From assembly GCA_002682825.1 (NCBI GenBank), contig NOKP01000020.1, positions 930,001 through 994,000 of the forward strand: a stretch of 64,000 bases of DNA, given 5' to 3'. The number at the start of each line of letters is the position of its first letter. The first letter of the stretch is position 1. Both the position numbers and the translations under genes were made by a program. This stretch comes from Neonectria sp. B-13. Its lineage: Eukaryota > Ascomycota > Sordariomycetes > Hypocreales > Nectriaceae. Below are positions 44,442-56,370 of the stretch, in pieces. Under the pieces are notes generated by a model, which made no database searches, was not told the origin of the DNA, and was given only the letters and a program-made list of their open reading frames with translations.

Positions 44442-46589
44442 TCTGACGACGGGGCACGGGGAACGGGGGGCACGGAGCACCTCAGTCCCCAAAATGGTAG
44501 GCGACGGGGAGTTTTTACTGGCTAGCCGGCATAGCTCGGGGGCGGGAACAATTTTGAGTTAGGGGGATGGTCCCTGTGAAGGGCCCGGGTGACGGGAGCC
44601 ACAGGGCGCGCCCTCACTGAAGCCTCACTGGAGCCTCACTGGAGCGCTGCGGCCTGAAGTGTGGGCGGATAGCTTTTAGTGACTCGGCGGGCTGGGAGAA
44701 GTCAGGAAACTGGTGGGCTGGCGGCTGCAGCTGGTTCTCCGTAGTGGGGTTTCGGGGCGACGGGCAAAGATCAGCTGGGCTGCTGGCTTGCAGGAGTACC
44801 GTAATGAAGGCCCAAGGCAAATGGCAGACACAATTCCACCAGGGATGCAAGAAAAACGACGGCGGAAAATCGAGGCAAGAAACCAGGCAGAAGAGCGAAA
44901 GAGGAATCGGAAGGACGGAGGAGTTGAGCGAGGGAGACGACGGGATTTGAAGGTTGGATGCCCGGGCGGACAAGGGACAAAAGGGAAAAGTCGCGACAAA
45001 AAGGATGGAGCCCATGCCTTGCGGTCCACGTCCAGCAACCCACATCTCACATCTTCAATCCATACAAACCACGCCCACAAGCCATGGATCGCGGCCAAAG
45101 TTGACCGCTCCCCCTGCCCATCCGACGCAAGGTCGTGACACAGCTGGCAGACCGCTGCCCAAGTGCCCAGACCGCAGGCCGGACTTGCCTAGACTAGCCG
45201 TAGCCAACCCTTTCCATGCATGCCGTGTCATCCATCGTCGTCGTCTGCCCCAGGGATGGGATGGGACGGACGTGCATGTTTTAGGGGGCCGTTCCCGAGG
45301 ACAAATGCAGCCAGCTGAGTCTGCGAGTCTGAGCCTGTAATAAGGCCACTTGCACACCCGCATGATTCATCTGGTCTGGCGTGAACGACTCGGGGAATGA
45401 GACAGATAACAACAGGAAACAGCAGCAACAACAGGAAACAGCAGCTACAACAACAAACATTCCCTCGTCTTGGGCCTTGAGCCTTGAGCCTTGGGCATCT
45501 TGGTTCCCGTATCGTATCCTGCAAGGATCCGCGTTGGACATGGTCCCGGACCTCCAAGTGCTCGACCACAAGCCCCGAATTGCTTCCCAATGCCGAGTTC
45601 ATTGGCGTCATCTCTGCTGATTACTTGTTTATGCCACCCGCAACTTCGCAAGGCAGCTCGCAATCTCGACTCCACAGTTCAGCGGGTGCCCCAGGCGGCG
45701 TCGCTTGGCTCCATCTTCCTCCCTGGGAGCTGCTTGCATAGATCCACCGATGGAGTCTCTCGTCCCTAGGAGCTCAGGACTAGCCGAACCGCCTGCCGCC
45801 CAGACAAACCACTCGCTGTCTGCTGGCCGTCGGTCGCCGCTGTGGCATGACACCGCCTACGCCACCCTCCCACACGATCAGCCCAAAGAGCCGGGGCCGG
45901 GGTCCACTAGGAAGGGGACACACCGATTCCTCTCCGACTCTATTCGTGAGTCGACGAGGAAAAGGAATAATAAAGAGATGAAGGGAACCAAAAAAAACAA
46001 AAATTGATACTTGGCGTGTATCACGGGTGGCAGACGGGCAGATGGGCACTTGAGCATGCCACAACAGAGTAAGCAAGTCCCTCGTACTTCCCATCCCGAG
46101 TCGTGAAGAACAAAATCCAAAAATAACTTCCCCCGCCAAATTGACATGCCCTGTACAAAGTACTTTGCCCGGGGGGGACAGTGAAAGTTCAAATTCTCAA
46201 CTGTCAAGAAGCAAACCTTCTGAAACCTCGGCCAACGAGGGCGCGTGCCTTGATTTTCAGGGCACTCTCTCAGCCACTACCCGCTGACATATCCGGGCCC
46301 GCATGCTGGCGAGCCCAGCACGTTGGACACTAGCCTCGCCAGTCACCACAAAGTTCACAAACCTCCCAAAGACGCACCAGTGGCTCGATGATCCTGCAAT
46401 CACCAGTCCACAATCCACAGCCCGCTCCCTCGTCCAGCGCCCCCGACAGCCCCAGCGAAGCCTTGTCCAGCGCCCATCCCGCCCCTGGGACCTGGCCTCG
46501 CTTGGAGTCTTTGGCTTGACCTTTTCTTTCTTTCTTCCGCCGCTCTCAGCTTGCTTTTGCCCCACGCTGCCTCGTCCGTCGGCGTCGTC
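44442..46589. other. 2.1-kb divergent intergenic region
   Basis: Between the FFYAS-motif gene and the cytochrome b5-domain gene. It holds three copies of an 11-bp unit cctcactgrag at 44612-44644, a duplicated aacaacaggaaacagcagc near 45408-45445, and CTTGAGC repeats near 45475-45495. ORFs are short and overlapping. Nothing else supported. Confidence 0.4.
44612..44644. repeat. Three 11-bp tandem units in the promoter of the FFYAS gene
   Basis: cctcactgaag, cctcactggag and cctcactggag follow one another directly, about 170-200 bp upstream of the start codon at 44441. They could be transcription factor sites, but none is recognised. Confidence 0.6.
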
Positions 46590-47801
46590 ATGGGCGTCAT
46601 TGGGATATCGCTAATCGTCGCCTCTGTCGTCTGGGTCATCCTCCGCCCTCCTCCATGGCTGACTCCCCTCCAGGTCCTCTTGCGCTGGAGGGGCACGGGC
46701 AGCACCACCGGCGCAATCGCTGACGCTGACTCTGGCGCTGACTCTGGCGCTGGTGACACAAAAGCAAAGGCCGCTGCCGGACGTCGTCAAGGGTCGCATC
46801 ACGGGGTGGAACCGGATCGACGGGCTGAACCGGGCACTCAGTCGCAGAACCGAACCACGTCTGCCTCCTCGTCCGACCCTGACCAACACCAACGCCAAGT
46901 CCTTCTCGGCGACCGCGATGCCTCCTCCGCCTCCTCGAAGCAGCAGCAGCACCAAGCTGCTGCCTCCATGCCGCCTCCGCCACCGCCGTCGTTCATCGTC
47001 CAACCCCCGGCCACCATCGAAACCCCGACCATCATCGAACCCCCGACCATCGCTGAACCCGACGAGCAGACCACTCCCAAGGCTACCCCAGCAAGCCTCC
47101 CCTCCATCCCCGTCCCTAGCTTCTCACTCGATGATGTCCCTCTCGGTCCCACTCCCCCCCGCACCGCTGCCGCTTCGTCTCCGGCCGCTCGGGGCCCCAC
47201 CCTCTCCGCGGCGGCGGCATCCCTTGGCCCCATGATGATGCCTCCTCCTCCGGCCGGACGTATGCCACCTCCTGCCGGCCGTCTCCCATCCCTCGCCCAG
47301 TTTCCTGCAGCCAACTCCGCACAGCGTGCCCGTGGGCCGACTCCGAACCGTGGTCGTCCCGCCCCGTCCTCCTCCTTAGGTCTCGCCCCGCCTCCCACTC
47401 ACTCTTCCAAGCCCTCCAAGCCCAACCGCAAGGTCCTTCTCACTCCAGGCCACTCCCCCCTCGACTGGGCTCGCATCTCCGGTCCCAACGCGGATCTTCG
47501 CGGCGTTGAATCGTCTACCTCGTACCTGCGTGTCACTCCCTCCATGCTCAAGCGCATGACTGGCCGCAAGGGCAAGGACGCCTGGATGGCCCTCAACGGC
47601 AAGGTCTACAACGTCACCCCCTACGCCGACTTCCACCCCGGCGGCGTTCCGGAGCTGATGCGCGGCGCGGGACGAGATGCTACCAAGCTGTATGGCGAGA
47701 TTCATCCCTGGGTCAACTACGAGACCATGCTGGCTGCATGTCTGGTTGGTCTCATGGTCGAGGAGTCGGAGGGCTCCAGCGAGCTGGACCAGATGGACTA
47801 G
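46590..47801 (+). CDS. Membrane-anchored cytochrome b5-domain protein
   Basis: Single exon, 403 residues from the ATG at 46590. A signal anchor at 1-20 (MGVIGISLIVASVVWVIL) is followed by about 280 residues of Pro/Ser/Ala-rich low complexity. A C-terminal cytochrome b5-like heme domain (about 310-395) has HPGG with His349 and a second axial candidate His372 in GEIHPWV, plus LNGKVYNVTPYADF. Such proteins pass electrons to membrane enzymes such as desaturases or P450s; the partner is not known here. DSGADSGAG at about 50 comes from a 12-bp DNA repeat. Convergent with nbs1, with 189 bp between stops. Confidence 0.85.
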   Translation: MGVIGISLIVASVVWVILRPPPWLTPLQVLLRWRGTGSTTGAIADADSGADSGAGDTKAKAAAGRRQGSHHGVEPDRRAEPGTQSQNRTTSASSSDPDQHQRQVLLGDRDASSASSKQQQHQAAASMPPPPPPSFIVQPPATIETPTIIEPPTIAEPDEQTTPKATPASLPSIPVPSFSLDDVPLGPTPPRTAAASSPAARGPTLSAAAASLGPMMMPPPPAGRMPPPAGRLPSLAQFPAANSAQRARGPTPNRGRPAPSSSLGLAPPPTHSSKPSKPNRKVLLTPGHSPLDWARISGPNADLRGVESSTSYLRVTPSMLKRMTGRKGKDAWMALNGKVYNVTPYADFHPGGVPELMRGAGRDATKLYGEIHPWVNYETMLAACLVGLMVEESEGSSELDQMD

Positions 47802-47990
47802 ACACAATTCATACACTACATAGACTTGTAAGAGGTAGATAGACTCCGGGTCGGCGTTTTCATTGCGGCATTGATATCGCGAGTATTGTGGTATATTGGC
47901 ACCCCTATGTTCAGGCTTTGGATAGAAGCCAGCCCTCATTTAGATGTACACTAGCTAGAAAGATACCCCGGAATTATAGAGACTGTCCCA

Positions 47991-50541
47991 TTACCGTCTC
48001 TTTCCAAACCTAAACTTCAGTTCATCATCGCTGTCCTCGCTATCCGCAATCGTTATCGGCTTCCGTGCCGGCCGCTGTCTCTTCGGCGGCTGCTCCATTG
48101 TCGGCTCCGGCGCCGCCCGCTTGCTTCCCTGGCTAGTGACCCGTGATGATTGGCTTCTGGTGTTGCTCTGGGACTGCGATGCGGCCGCTCGTGTACGCGT
48201 CCGTGGTGCGGACTCCGGTTCTTGGGTCTTGTCGTTTCCCTCGTCACTGCTTTCCGACAACACGACCCCCACGCCTCGCCTATGGGAAGTCCGCGAGGGT
48301 GGAGGTGGAGGTGCTGTTGCTGCTGCTGCTGCTGCTGGGTTTTGAGACTCAGGAGCGGATGACTGGCTTGCCTGTTTCTTCTTGCGCTGGCTATCCTCAT
48401 CCTCGAGCCAGTAATCATCGCCCACTCCAAATTCCTTGTTCTTTACCTCAGTCAGGGCCACAATGATCCTCGCTGGGGGCCTGCCAATTGCCTCGCCACG
48501 CGGCCGAAACTTCTTGAAGTTCTTCACGCCGTTCCATTTCGGGTTCCATCGACCGGTTGCAACGTCTTGCTCTCGCGACCTAGCGTGTGACGCTGGGACG
48601 CGCACTTCGATTTCCTCAACAATGTTCAGCCGGCGGATTTCAGCAAGATCGGCATCGTCCGGTAGTTGGGCCAGGTCCTCCTTCTCTGCCCGAGCTCGGG
48701 CTTCCTCCTCCTCCCGATTTTGTGCTGCCATCGCCAGAATATCAAACTCTTTCTTGATTTTCTTCTTGGGCTCTGATTTAGTAGCCTTCGCAACTGGTTC
48801 AGGTTCTGGAGACGGTGCATTCAGGTCCTCTCCACGTTCTATTCGTTGTCGTTTGAACCTTGCCGCTGCTGGTGCCATACCCTCCATGAGGTCATCTTCC
48901 GGGAGAGGGGGCGCATGCCGCTTTCTTTGCGACGTTCGGGCATTGCTTGAGTCTTCCTGAGGGGGCGGGGCATCTGGATCCTGCGACACAAACAGTCCAG
49001 CCTCTTCCTCGGCTGGGGGATGGCTTTCAGGGGCAGGGGCAGAGGCAGGGGCAGCTGGCGTATCGTCCATGTCAATGTCTACATCATCATCGAAGCCTGC
49101 AAACCGTCTCTTCACCGTTCGCCTTGCTCTGGCCCTTCTAGGGGCAGGTTGAGACTCTTCGACAGGTTCGGGTGCTGGCGTTTCCGCTTCTGCATCATTG
49201 CTCACGGATCGCAATGCAGGGTTTGGTTGTTCGCTTGGGGCTGCTCCCTGGGGTTGCTGAGTGTTCTGTGACGACTCGACCTCCAGTGGTCGACGGAGAA
49301 TGCTTGGATTCTTGATAAGAATTGCTTCCAGAAACTCGCTCTGCTCGATAGGACGGTGGTCCAGCAGTAGAGACACGGATGTAAAGAACTCGGTGTACCA
49401 TGTTACCTCGGAACCCTTAGACGGCAAGTATCTGACCAGCACAACACCCTTTCCCTCGCTCCCGTCATCGAAAGCACCAAGCCCCTTCTCGCCCGCAACA
49501 TGCTTCACATATTGGACAAAGCCATCCACTTCGGTCTGGTGAGGGACAACATCTCCGAGTAAAGCCTTGCCGCCGCCACTGGTGATTGGCGCTAGCAGAG
49601 TGTCGTACTGCACCTTATCGTAAAATATAAAAGTGTATCCGTTGAAGATTTCATTTCTCTCGGGATCCGGGGCATATGTCGAGTCAGGGTGCTGGACTGG
49701 CTCTCCGCCTGGCGGAGGCAAGTGCTGCATCGCATCCGGCCAATTTCCATCAAAGTCGTTCTCTAGAGGGCTCGATTCGGTGGCATCGGCACCCTCGGGT
49801 ATGCTTGCAGCCTCCGCGACTGCGTTGAGAAATGTCTCGTTGACGATGTATTTTCCATTAATGAGCGCTTGGAGCCCTTTGGCTGTGTTGCGTTTCTTCG
49901 AGACGACATGTGTCGTAGCGTTAGTGAATTCCGTTGTAAGCTTAATATCTAGTTGCTCGAATCTCGCCCGGAGTTGCGCCAGGGGCTCATTTTGTATTTC
50001 CTTCTTCGTGAAAACAAAGGCGAACACGACCGGATTCCATGTAATACTATGGTAGATCAGCAACAGTTCATAGGCCATGGGCGGGTGACCATCTTTACCG
50101 AAACTTGTTGGGACATTTGCCCATAGTAATTTCCGCTACCTCGGTCGTAACTTCGTATTCCAGGCCCTTGATCTTCTTTCCATTGACAATAGTCCCCGTT
50201 TTGGTTTTCAAGTCCTCGATCGTGAGTCTCGTCCGATGATGAGGGCTGTGAGATCGCTCGTCCTCGACCTTGTCGACAGTGATGGTCAAGTGTTTTCGGG
50301 AAATTGTGTTATGGGATACCGCGAGTTGGCCAGCTAGGGAGGACACATTAGTGAACTCGCCTTGAGGTCGTGCTACCGGGTCGCTCACGTTCTGCTGCGG
50401 TCCTGCCGAAGAGGTATGTCTTGCCTGGTCGCAACCACAATCGCCGGCCTGGAGGTGTTATCAGTAGCTGTTGTGCAACATTTTGTTCATCTTTGCCCTT
50501 GTCTTACCATTAAAGGCGGCTTCATTTTCCAAGAGCCACAT
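47991..50541 (-). CDS. nbs1: Nbs1/Xrs2-type DNA double-strand break repair protein (nibrin)
   Basis: The MRN-complex subunit that brings Mre11-Rad50 and Tel1/ATM to breaks. Four exons, 50541-50508, 50448-50389, 50333-50099 and 50046-47991, give 794 residues. Exons 1-3 encode the FHA domain (MWLLENEAAFNG, GRRLWLRPGKTYLFGRTAAE, SHNTISRKHLTI, GTIVNGKKI). A tandem BRCT region runs from about 115 to 320 (ITWNPVVFAF, ATTHVVSKKRNTAKGLQALI, GKYIVNETFL). A long disordered acidic/Pro middle follows. Near 612-620, VKNFKKFRPR matches the Mre11-binding motif. The C-terminus DSEDSDDELKFRFGKRR is acidic then aromatic/basic, as in the Tel1-binding tail. The Ala run near 710 comes from a GCT triplet repeat. 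The exon joins were chosen because they restore the FHA and BRCT landmarks. Confidence 0.93.
48306..48340. repeat. GCT triplet repeat inside nbs1
   Basis: About nine consecutive GCT/GTT triplets encode a polyalanine tract on the minus strand in the disordered region of Nbs1. Such runs often vary in length between strains. Confidence 0.8.
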
Positions 50542-51609
50542 CTCCGGGGGTTCAACACGGCAGAAAGCCGTTCACGATCGCATTGCGAGAGGAGGAAGCC
50601 GATGACGTGAGGTCAACGTCGCGAACTTTTGCGGGGCCAAGGACGCACGCGTCAGAGTAGCGACGCCAGGTCACGTGAAATCCCAAGACTCAACTCTTCA
50701 TCGAACACTTTAACGGCTTAACGCCTGAAGTGGGAAACGGGGTTCTCAACTGGTATTCGCCTGGGATTTTGAGTTATGTTTTATGAAATCTTTCACTTTG
50801 TTAGCAAAAAGATGTTTTGTCTAAGCGTCTCTTTCTCTCCTCGCTTTGAGTGGTTCTCTTAGTTACCGGGGAAATTTCCAACAGCGACTATCAGAATACA
50901 CGCGAGTGCCATTGTGTTGATGTCTGCAATGGTAAGCCCCGTTGAAGGCTCTGGGGGAGAACGTACGCCAGATCTCAACATGGGTATTCTCAACTGGATT
51001 ACACCAATCCGATCCAGTGATCTGGGGTAAAACCCAAAACAGCACCCCATCCTGTCTGTCAACCAGTTCTTGTGAATCTGCTCTCGTTTCATTCCTTGGG
51101 TGTTTATACTTTTATTTAATCAAGGCGTTTCACGGGGTTCAATTACAGTGTGGGCATTCGGTTGAGTCACGATGAGGGACACATCCATTGATCGGTCCCG
51201 CCTAATTGACAGCACCTTGTGTGAGACCTACAACAAGCAATCAATTACACACTTTGGATGTATGTGCGGTTGACACATTACAGCTTGGTGAGAATCACAG
51301 CTTCGCCAACTTCCGTGGCTTGGTTCAGCGATCGAGATAGTGCGACAAGCATAAGAAATGGCAGCAATCTGCACTTGATCTAGCAATAGATACAAAGGCA
51401 AACTCTTCAAGGTCTCTGGAATTTCAGACATTCATCATACTCTTATGTACGTCTGCCTTCCAACAGGTCTGCGCTACCCCAAGAAGGCTACTGAGTGAGT
51501 TCAATAAGACTATGTTCAATCTAGTCCTAGTTTTAGTCCATCAACAACCAAACATCCAACAGTGATGTCTACCCCAAAAGCGGCATTGCAAATACCCCAT
51601 AAAAAGCGT
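50542..51609. other. Intergenic
   Basis: Upstream of nbs1 and downstream of the AA9 gene, both on the minus strand. Short ORFs only. AT-rich from about 50750 to 50830. No other feature seen. Confidence 0.4.
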
Positions 51610-52367
51610 TTAACAAGTAAATACATCAGGTCCGGGGATCTCGTAGCTCGTGACGGGAGGCCAATAGATGCTGATGGTAATACCAGGGTCAGTCCCCTGT
51701 GAGACGGTTAGCAAGACTACATCAACGGTATCTCCGTGTTGCGAAAACTCACATCGTACGCGCCTGGAAAGCTAACAGTGCTGGGCTTCTTAGATCCACT
51801 TGATCCAACAATGTTGATCTGAGCACATTCCATGTAAAATTGAGCTCCTGGATAAGAGCTTGCGCCGTGAAGGGCCACCATCTCGGCACGGAGGAGGTAG
51901 TTTCCGGGCTCAATGCAGTTAGGAATGGTGATGGGATGTCTTCCCTGAGCCTGGATGACCTTGCTGGTTCCCCATACCCCGTTGTTGAACCCATCCTCTT
52001 GGATCTTGAACCACCCATCCCCAGCGCCTACGGCAGTCACGGCATTGTCGACTTTCTTCAAGTACGCCATAGTAGGTCCCAGATGGCTCGCATCCATGAC
52101 GTCTTCAGGCCCCGACTCAAGGGTATGCCGCCATATGGCGTAGACCGTGGACCCAGCAGGGACGGTGAGGATCTTGTCGGTGGGGGTGGTCGGGTTCGGG
52201 TCCCCGTTGCAGGCGATTGAGTTGGAGTCGACGTCTGTGATGGGACCGTCGTAGGTTGGGGTTCGGACACCGTAGGAGACTCCCTTATTTACACCGTCCA
52301 CTTCGAGTGAAAGGAAGATAGTATGAGCGCTGGTCAGACCAGCAGCGAGGAGGAAAGACAGCTTCAT
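51610..52367 (-). CDS. AA9 lytic polysaccharide monooxygenase
   Basis: A secreted copper enzyme that oxidatively cuts cellulose or related glucans. Two exons, 52367-51753 and 51696-51610, give 233 residues. The signal peptide ([14 protein letters not shown]) ends just before His15, the obligatory N-terminal copper ligand of the histidine brace. His95 ([13 protein letters not shown]) is the second ligand and Tyr179 ([13 protein letters not shown]) the axial residue; His168 (VALHGAS) is the conserved second-sphere histidine. After the 55-nt intron the tail is [13 protein letters not shown] and ends in PGPDVFTC. There is no cellulose-binding module or linker. Copper is needed; substrate preference is not evident. 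Confidence 0.95.
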
Positions 52368-53745
52368 AGTGGCGGTGAATTGCAGGATGAGTTGAATACT
52401 TAAGAGATCCAGACACAGGGAAGCAGCTGTTCCAAGCGGATTTGTGTCTTCTTATATGGCAATAAATCCTTCAATTCTTGCCGTGTGGTTTACGGAACTT
52501 CGCATAGAGGTCCAGGCATTGGTACAACAAAGACCCAGCCATCACGGAGCGACACTGTCCGTAGCCCTGTTCGATCTCTTTGGAGACTAAATCAAACATA
52601 TGCTCTACTCTCTTATTCAGCCTCATATATATCTCGGAATACAGCCCGTGGAAGAATACCCGACTATTTCAATTTGATGTCGCTACCTGCCCTGACACTT
52701 CCCGGCTCGACCAATAATAAGACATAGATACCACCAGACTAGTACCTCGGTACCGATTTCTGGCGGTTTAAAGCGTTGCTATCAATGATTAACAGGTTCT
52801 CTGAAGCTCAGCAGGCCAGGAAGTCCCCGCTCTCGGTTGAGGCTTACACGGTGCGCCGGGCCGGACGGAGGCTCTTCTCCCGTATTAACCCCATGGGGTT
52901 GTTTACAACACCACAATGTGATAAAAGAGCATCCATGAGATGCAACGGTTACATTCTTGGCGCTTGCAATGATTTAAGGTCGTGTGTTCTCCACCCATTG
53001 TTTGAAACACCCTTCAAGATTGGTGATCCTCAATGCCTCAATCGAGTGCTGCAAGAGGACTACCTGAACATCAACGTGTTCATTCTAAACATCCATGTAC
53101 ACGGCGAACCATAACTTACATCCCAATTCCCTCCATTAATAATAAGAACATATATATTAAAGCTAATATAATCCTTCACCCTAACTTTAGCTAGAGCTCA
53201 AACGATGTCACCGTAACCTACTTTAACTACTAACCCTAGCTTAATGTGGTGTGTAGGATAAACATGTTGATGTTTAGGTAGTCCTGTAAGAGAGGAGTGA
53301 TGTAGCCTATTCGGGAGTACGGAGAACGCGGTCTCCGGAGCGCCTTGAGAGTCATTGTTAAACCTAGTTCCAAATAAGATAATGATCTAGGCAGAAATTT
53401 GTCTCATTCCAATAACTGATGCCAATAGCTCTTTTAAGATGGTTGTCATTAGTTGTCCTATCGCGTTGTGCCTCATATCTGCTGAACCTAGATGTACCAG
53501 GTGAATAATGTTACAGTTCCTAGAATCAAGCCAGAGACCGGGCCATTCCACACAACAAAGAATGTCCTAAGGGGTGAGACAGGCCCGCTTGTTTCTCCTG
53601 ACATCCGGGTCAGCTTGCCTTCTCAGCCTAACACCCACTGGCTAAAGGGTCAAAATACTTGTATTCTCAACAAAGTCCGGCGCCACTCAAAGCAAGGTAT
53701 TGTCCATTTCTGGTATACATCCAGGCGATTATCGGCCTGCATCTT
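52368..53745. other. Intergenic with AT-rich, possibly RIP-mutated stretch
   Basis: Upstream of the AA9 gene and downstream of the transporter, both on the minus strand. From about 53115 to 53460 the sequence is AT-rich with many TAA and CTAA words (acatatatattaaagctaat, ctttaactactaacccta), unlike the rest of the region. It could be a decayed repeat. No coding potential seen. Confidence 0.45.
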
Positions 53746-55263
53746 TCAGACCCTCCCCGGCTTATAGCACTCGACAAACATGCGTTTTCGCCCAGCCATC
53801 TTGCTCTTGACACTGACAACCTCGCTGTTTGTAGTCATGACGCGGTCGACATTCTCGGGGTTCTGGTGTGTTACCCGAGCGACCTCTGCGATTTCGCCAA
53901 TCTTCCACCCCCGCAGCACGACTAGACAGAGGCCGGCCGCGACGAACATGAAGCCTACAAAGAGCTGAGCACCTATGTACTTGCCCGTTCTCGCCACAAT
54001 CTCCAACGCAATAGGCTCACTGAAGGTACACGGTAGCACGATGACCAGCCATACCAGATTGAGTGCGGAAGGGACGTCGGCCAAGCCAACAACTTCGGCC
54101 GTTACAGGGCCGATGGTCGCCCAGAAAGTGCCGCTAACAGTACCGCCGACAACGGTGAAAAACATCAAGACTCCAAAGATATCGCCGTTGGTCCAGAGGG
54201 CAAAGACAAAGATGGCCGCCATGAATGTTGTGAGACAAGCCATGTTAATCCGACCGGTCCTATCACTGAAGTACCCGATTAAAGGCCGGCCAAAGGCCTG
54301 TCCCAGATTGAAGATGGCACTGACGAGAGCAGCCTGCGAGGCATCCAGCCCAACTTCGTAGGCATAGTTGGCCAAGCTGAAGATGAGGACGATGTAGGCC
54401 AGCATGCTAAACCATGCGTAACCAAGCAACAAAAGGTACTCTGCGCGCTTGAAAAGGGCAGTGTCAAAAGCTACCTGACGAGAACCAATGATCTTGTTAC
54501 GATCTCTCACGAGAAGGGTGCAGAAGGTGTTGACCACAAAGACAATAATGCCGAGGATCCGAAAAGCCCATTCAACACCGAGGTTCTTGATCATCGCGCC
54601 GCTCGCAAGGGAATAGAGGAGTCCGCCAAGCCCGGATCCTGCAGCCGAAATGCCATTGGCCAAGGACCGGCGGGTAGTGAACCACTGGGGAACAACGCCG
54701 ACACTTGGGACGAACAGAAACCCCATTCCCAGGCCGAAGAGGACGCCCTGCGTGAGGAAGAGGTGCCAGATCTTGGAGGCGAAGCTGGCGCATATTAGAC
54801 TAGCGGTTTCGAGGATGACGCCGAAGAACAGAGTCGGCCTGGTGCCGAACTCGCGGACAGCAATGGTGGCAATTGGAGAGACGAGGAGGGCGCAGCTGAC
54901 ACTCATGGAACCGATGAAGGCAAACTCGAGGGATGTAGCGCCGGGATAGGTGTCGTTGGCGATGTAGTAGGCAAGGAAGACGCCATAACTCGAGTTGAGG
55001 CCCCAAGTATGGGCGTTGATGGTTGCGACACAGGCGGTGCAGACCCAGCCGTAGCCTCCGTTGGGCGGCGGTGGAGGCTCATTGTCTTGGCTGGATGGTG
55101 ATATGTCGCTCTTGTTAGACAAGGAATGGCGGTTCACGGCCGGTTGAATGGCAGTTATGGCATCGCCGTCATTGAGAGTTGACGCGTCTGGGCTGCCGGT
55201 ATCGCGTTCCCTTTGCCGTTCCCGTTCCCGGTCCCGATCCGCCAAATCTCGCTTCTCGTCCAT
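53746..55263 (-). CDS. Monocarboxylate/MCH-type MFS transporter
   Basis: Single exon, 505 residues, start at the ATG 55263. The N-terminal 65 residues are charged (a run of Arg/Asp/Glu: DRDRERERQRERD). The MCT signature PPNGGYGWVCTA opens the first of about twelve membrane spans. Other landmarks are GLNSSYGVFLAYYI, GLGMGFLFVPSVGVVPQWF, SANGIS-like GISAAGSGLGG, and GRPLIGYFSDRTGRIN in the central loop. Fungal relatives carry monocarboxylates, riboflavin or siderophore-like substrates, so the substrate is open. The tail ends in CYKPGRV. Confidence 0.93.
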   Translation of the reverse strand: MDEKRDLADRDRERERQRERDTGSPDASTLNDGDAITAIQPAVNRHSLSNKSDISPSSQDNEPPPPPNGGYGWVCTACVATINAHTWGLNSSYGVFLAYYIANDTYPGATSLEFAFIGSMSVSCALLVSPIATIAVREFGTRPTLFFGVILETASLICASFASKIWHLFLTQGVLFGLGMGFLFVPSVGVVPQWFTTRRSLANGISAAGSGLGGLLYSLASGAMIKNLGVEWAFRILGIIVFVVNTFCTLLVRDRNKIIGSRQVAFDTALFKRAEYLLLLGYAWFSMLAYIVLIFSLANYAYEVGLDASQAALVSAIFNLGQAFGRPLIGYFSDRTGRINMACLTTFMAAIFVFALWTNGDIFGVLMFFTVVGGTVSGTFWATIGPVTAEVVGLADVPSALNLVWLVIVLPCTFSEPIALEIVARTGKYIGAQLFVGFMFVAAGLCLVVLRGWKIGEIAEVARVTHQNPENVDRVMTTNSEVVSVKSKMAGRKRMFVECYKPGRV

Positions 55264-55324
55264 TTCACCTCAAAGGATCCAGTTGGTATGTCTGGCCGGC
55301 TTCAACAGAGTGTCTTGGGTTGGG

Positions 55325-55570
55325 CTAACAATTCGCGAACTCTGTACTAGACGTCTTGGTGAATGGAGGTGTAGGGAAGAAGGTTATCGACAGAATAGAG
55401 ATGCAGCTTATAACACCGAGAACCAAGATTGGGGCCCAGATTTTCATCTTAGACCGGGCGATGACCCCGGTCGGCTCGGAGGCTGGTTGGGCCACTTTTC
55501 CTCCATTATCAAGTGGATGGATCGTGGACCCGGGGATCGGAAATGGCGTTCGGGGATAGCGCGGAGGCAT
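55325..55570 (-). CDS. Small single-TM protein candidate, 81 aa
   Basis: An ATG-started ORF 62 bp upstream of the transporter gene on the same strand. It has a polar Pro-rich N-terminus and one clear membrane span (MKIWAPILVLGVISCISI) near residues 42-65. It could be a real small protein, an upstream ORF in the transporter leader, or chance. No homolog is recognised. Confidence 0.22.
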   Translation of the reverse strand: MPPRYPRTPFPIPGSTIHPLDNGGKVAQPASEPTGVIARSKMKIWAPILVLGVISCISILSITFFPTPPFTKTSSTEFANC

Positions 55571-56370
55571 GTTAGTTCATGTTTCCCTCGGCTGGCGTCG
55601 CATCAGCAGGCCGGTGCCCGCTTCTTGGCCGGCATCTCGGTTTGGTTTACAGCTTGTGTCATGTTGGAGAGGGCGGAACAGACGCACACGTTGGAGGAGG
55701 TGAAGAGCGAGGCACCGAAGACATTCGAGGCATTCAAGATATTCAATATTTCCATAATCCAACAGTGTCGAACCCACACAAAGGCGCAATTCCAGCCCGC
55801 AATCCCTGTCTTTCATATTTCGGAACAGGCCTCCGCAACGTTGGATTTGTAAGGCTAATCAATGTCGTAGTCCTTCCTGTTCGAGGTCCGGGGATAAAGC
55901 GGGGTCACTGCGTCTCGGCCGATCACCGTCAGCCACCTGATTGCTCATTACGTAGGAGGCCACTGCCAACAACTAGTCTACATGAAGTAATTGCTTTGTC
56001 CAATGGCCGGTCATTCCACGGTTGCCGGACTTACATGCCGAGACCAAGAACAGTGCAATTGTTCATTACCTCGTATTCCACATGTTCGTCACAGGCCAGA
56101 GAACAAGGAGCAAGGGGGGTGCTCTTCGGTTGAAAGGCGGCTCGGGGTCAGAACTTCAATGACACCTTCTGATCACCCACCGGAACACTGAATACAGAAA
56201 ATGGCCCTGTGACAATGGAGTTGTTCCAGAAATCTCAGGGCCGAACTGTGATATATTTTACATATTCAGTAAACATCACACCCACCATGTCTTGTTCTCG
56301 GAACTACGAATCTCTACTGGATTTCCTATGGTTTCTTTATATTCCAGCCGAATCCAGGTTTCTCGCAGAT

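Noticed and set aside
46753..47235. Alternative frame ORF overlapping the cytochrome b5-domain gene
   Set aside because: It is a shadow of the Pro/Ser-rich coding region; the heme domain lies in the other frame.
52776..53114. 112-codon plus-strand frame
   Set aside because: It begins at TTG, lacks homology and lies in the promoter of the AA9 gene.
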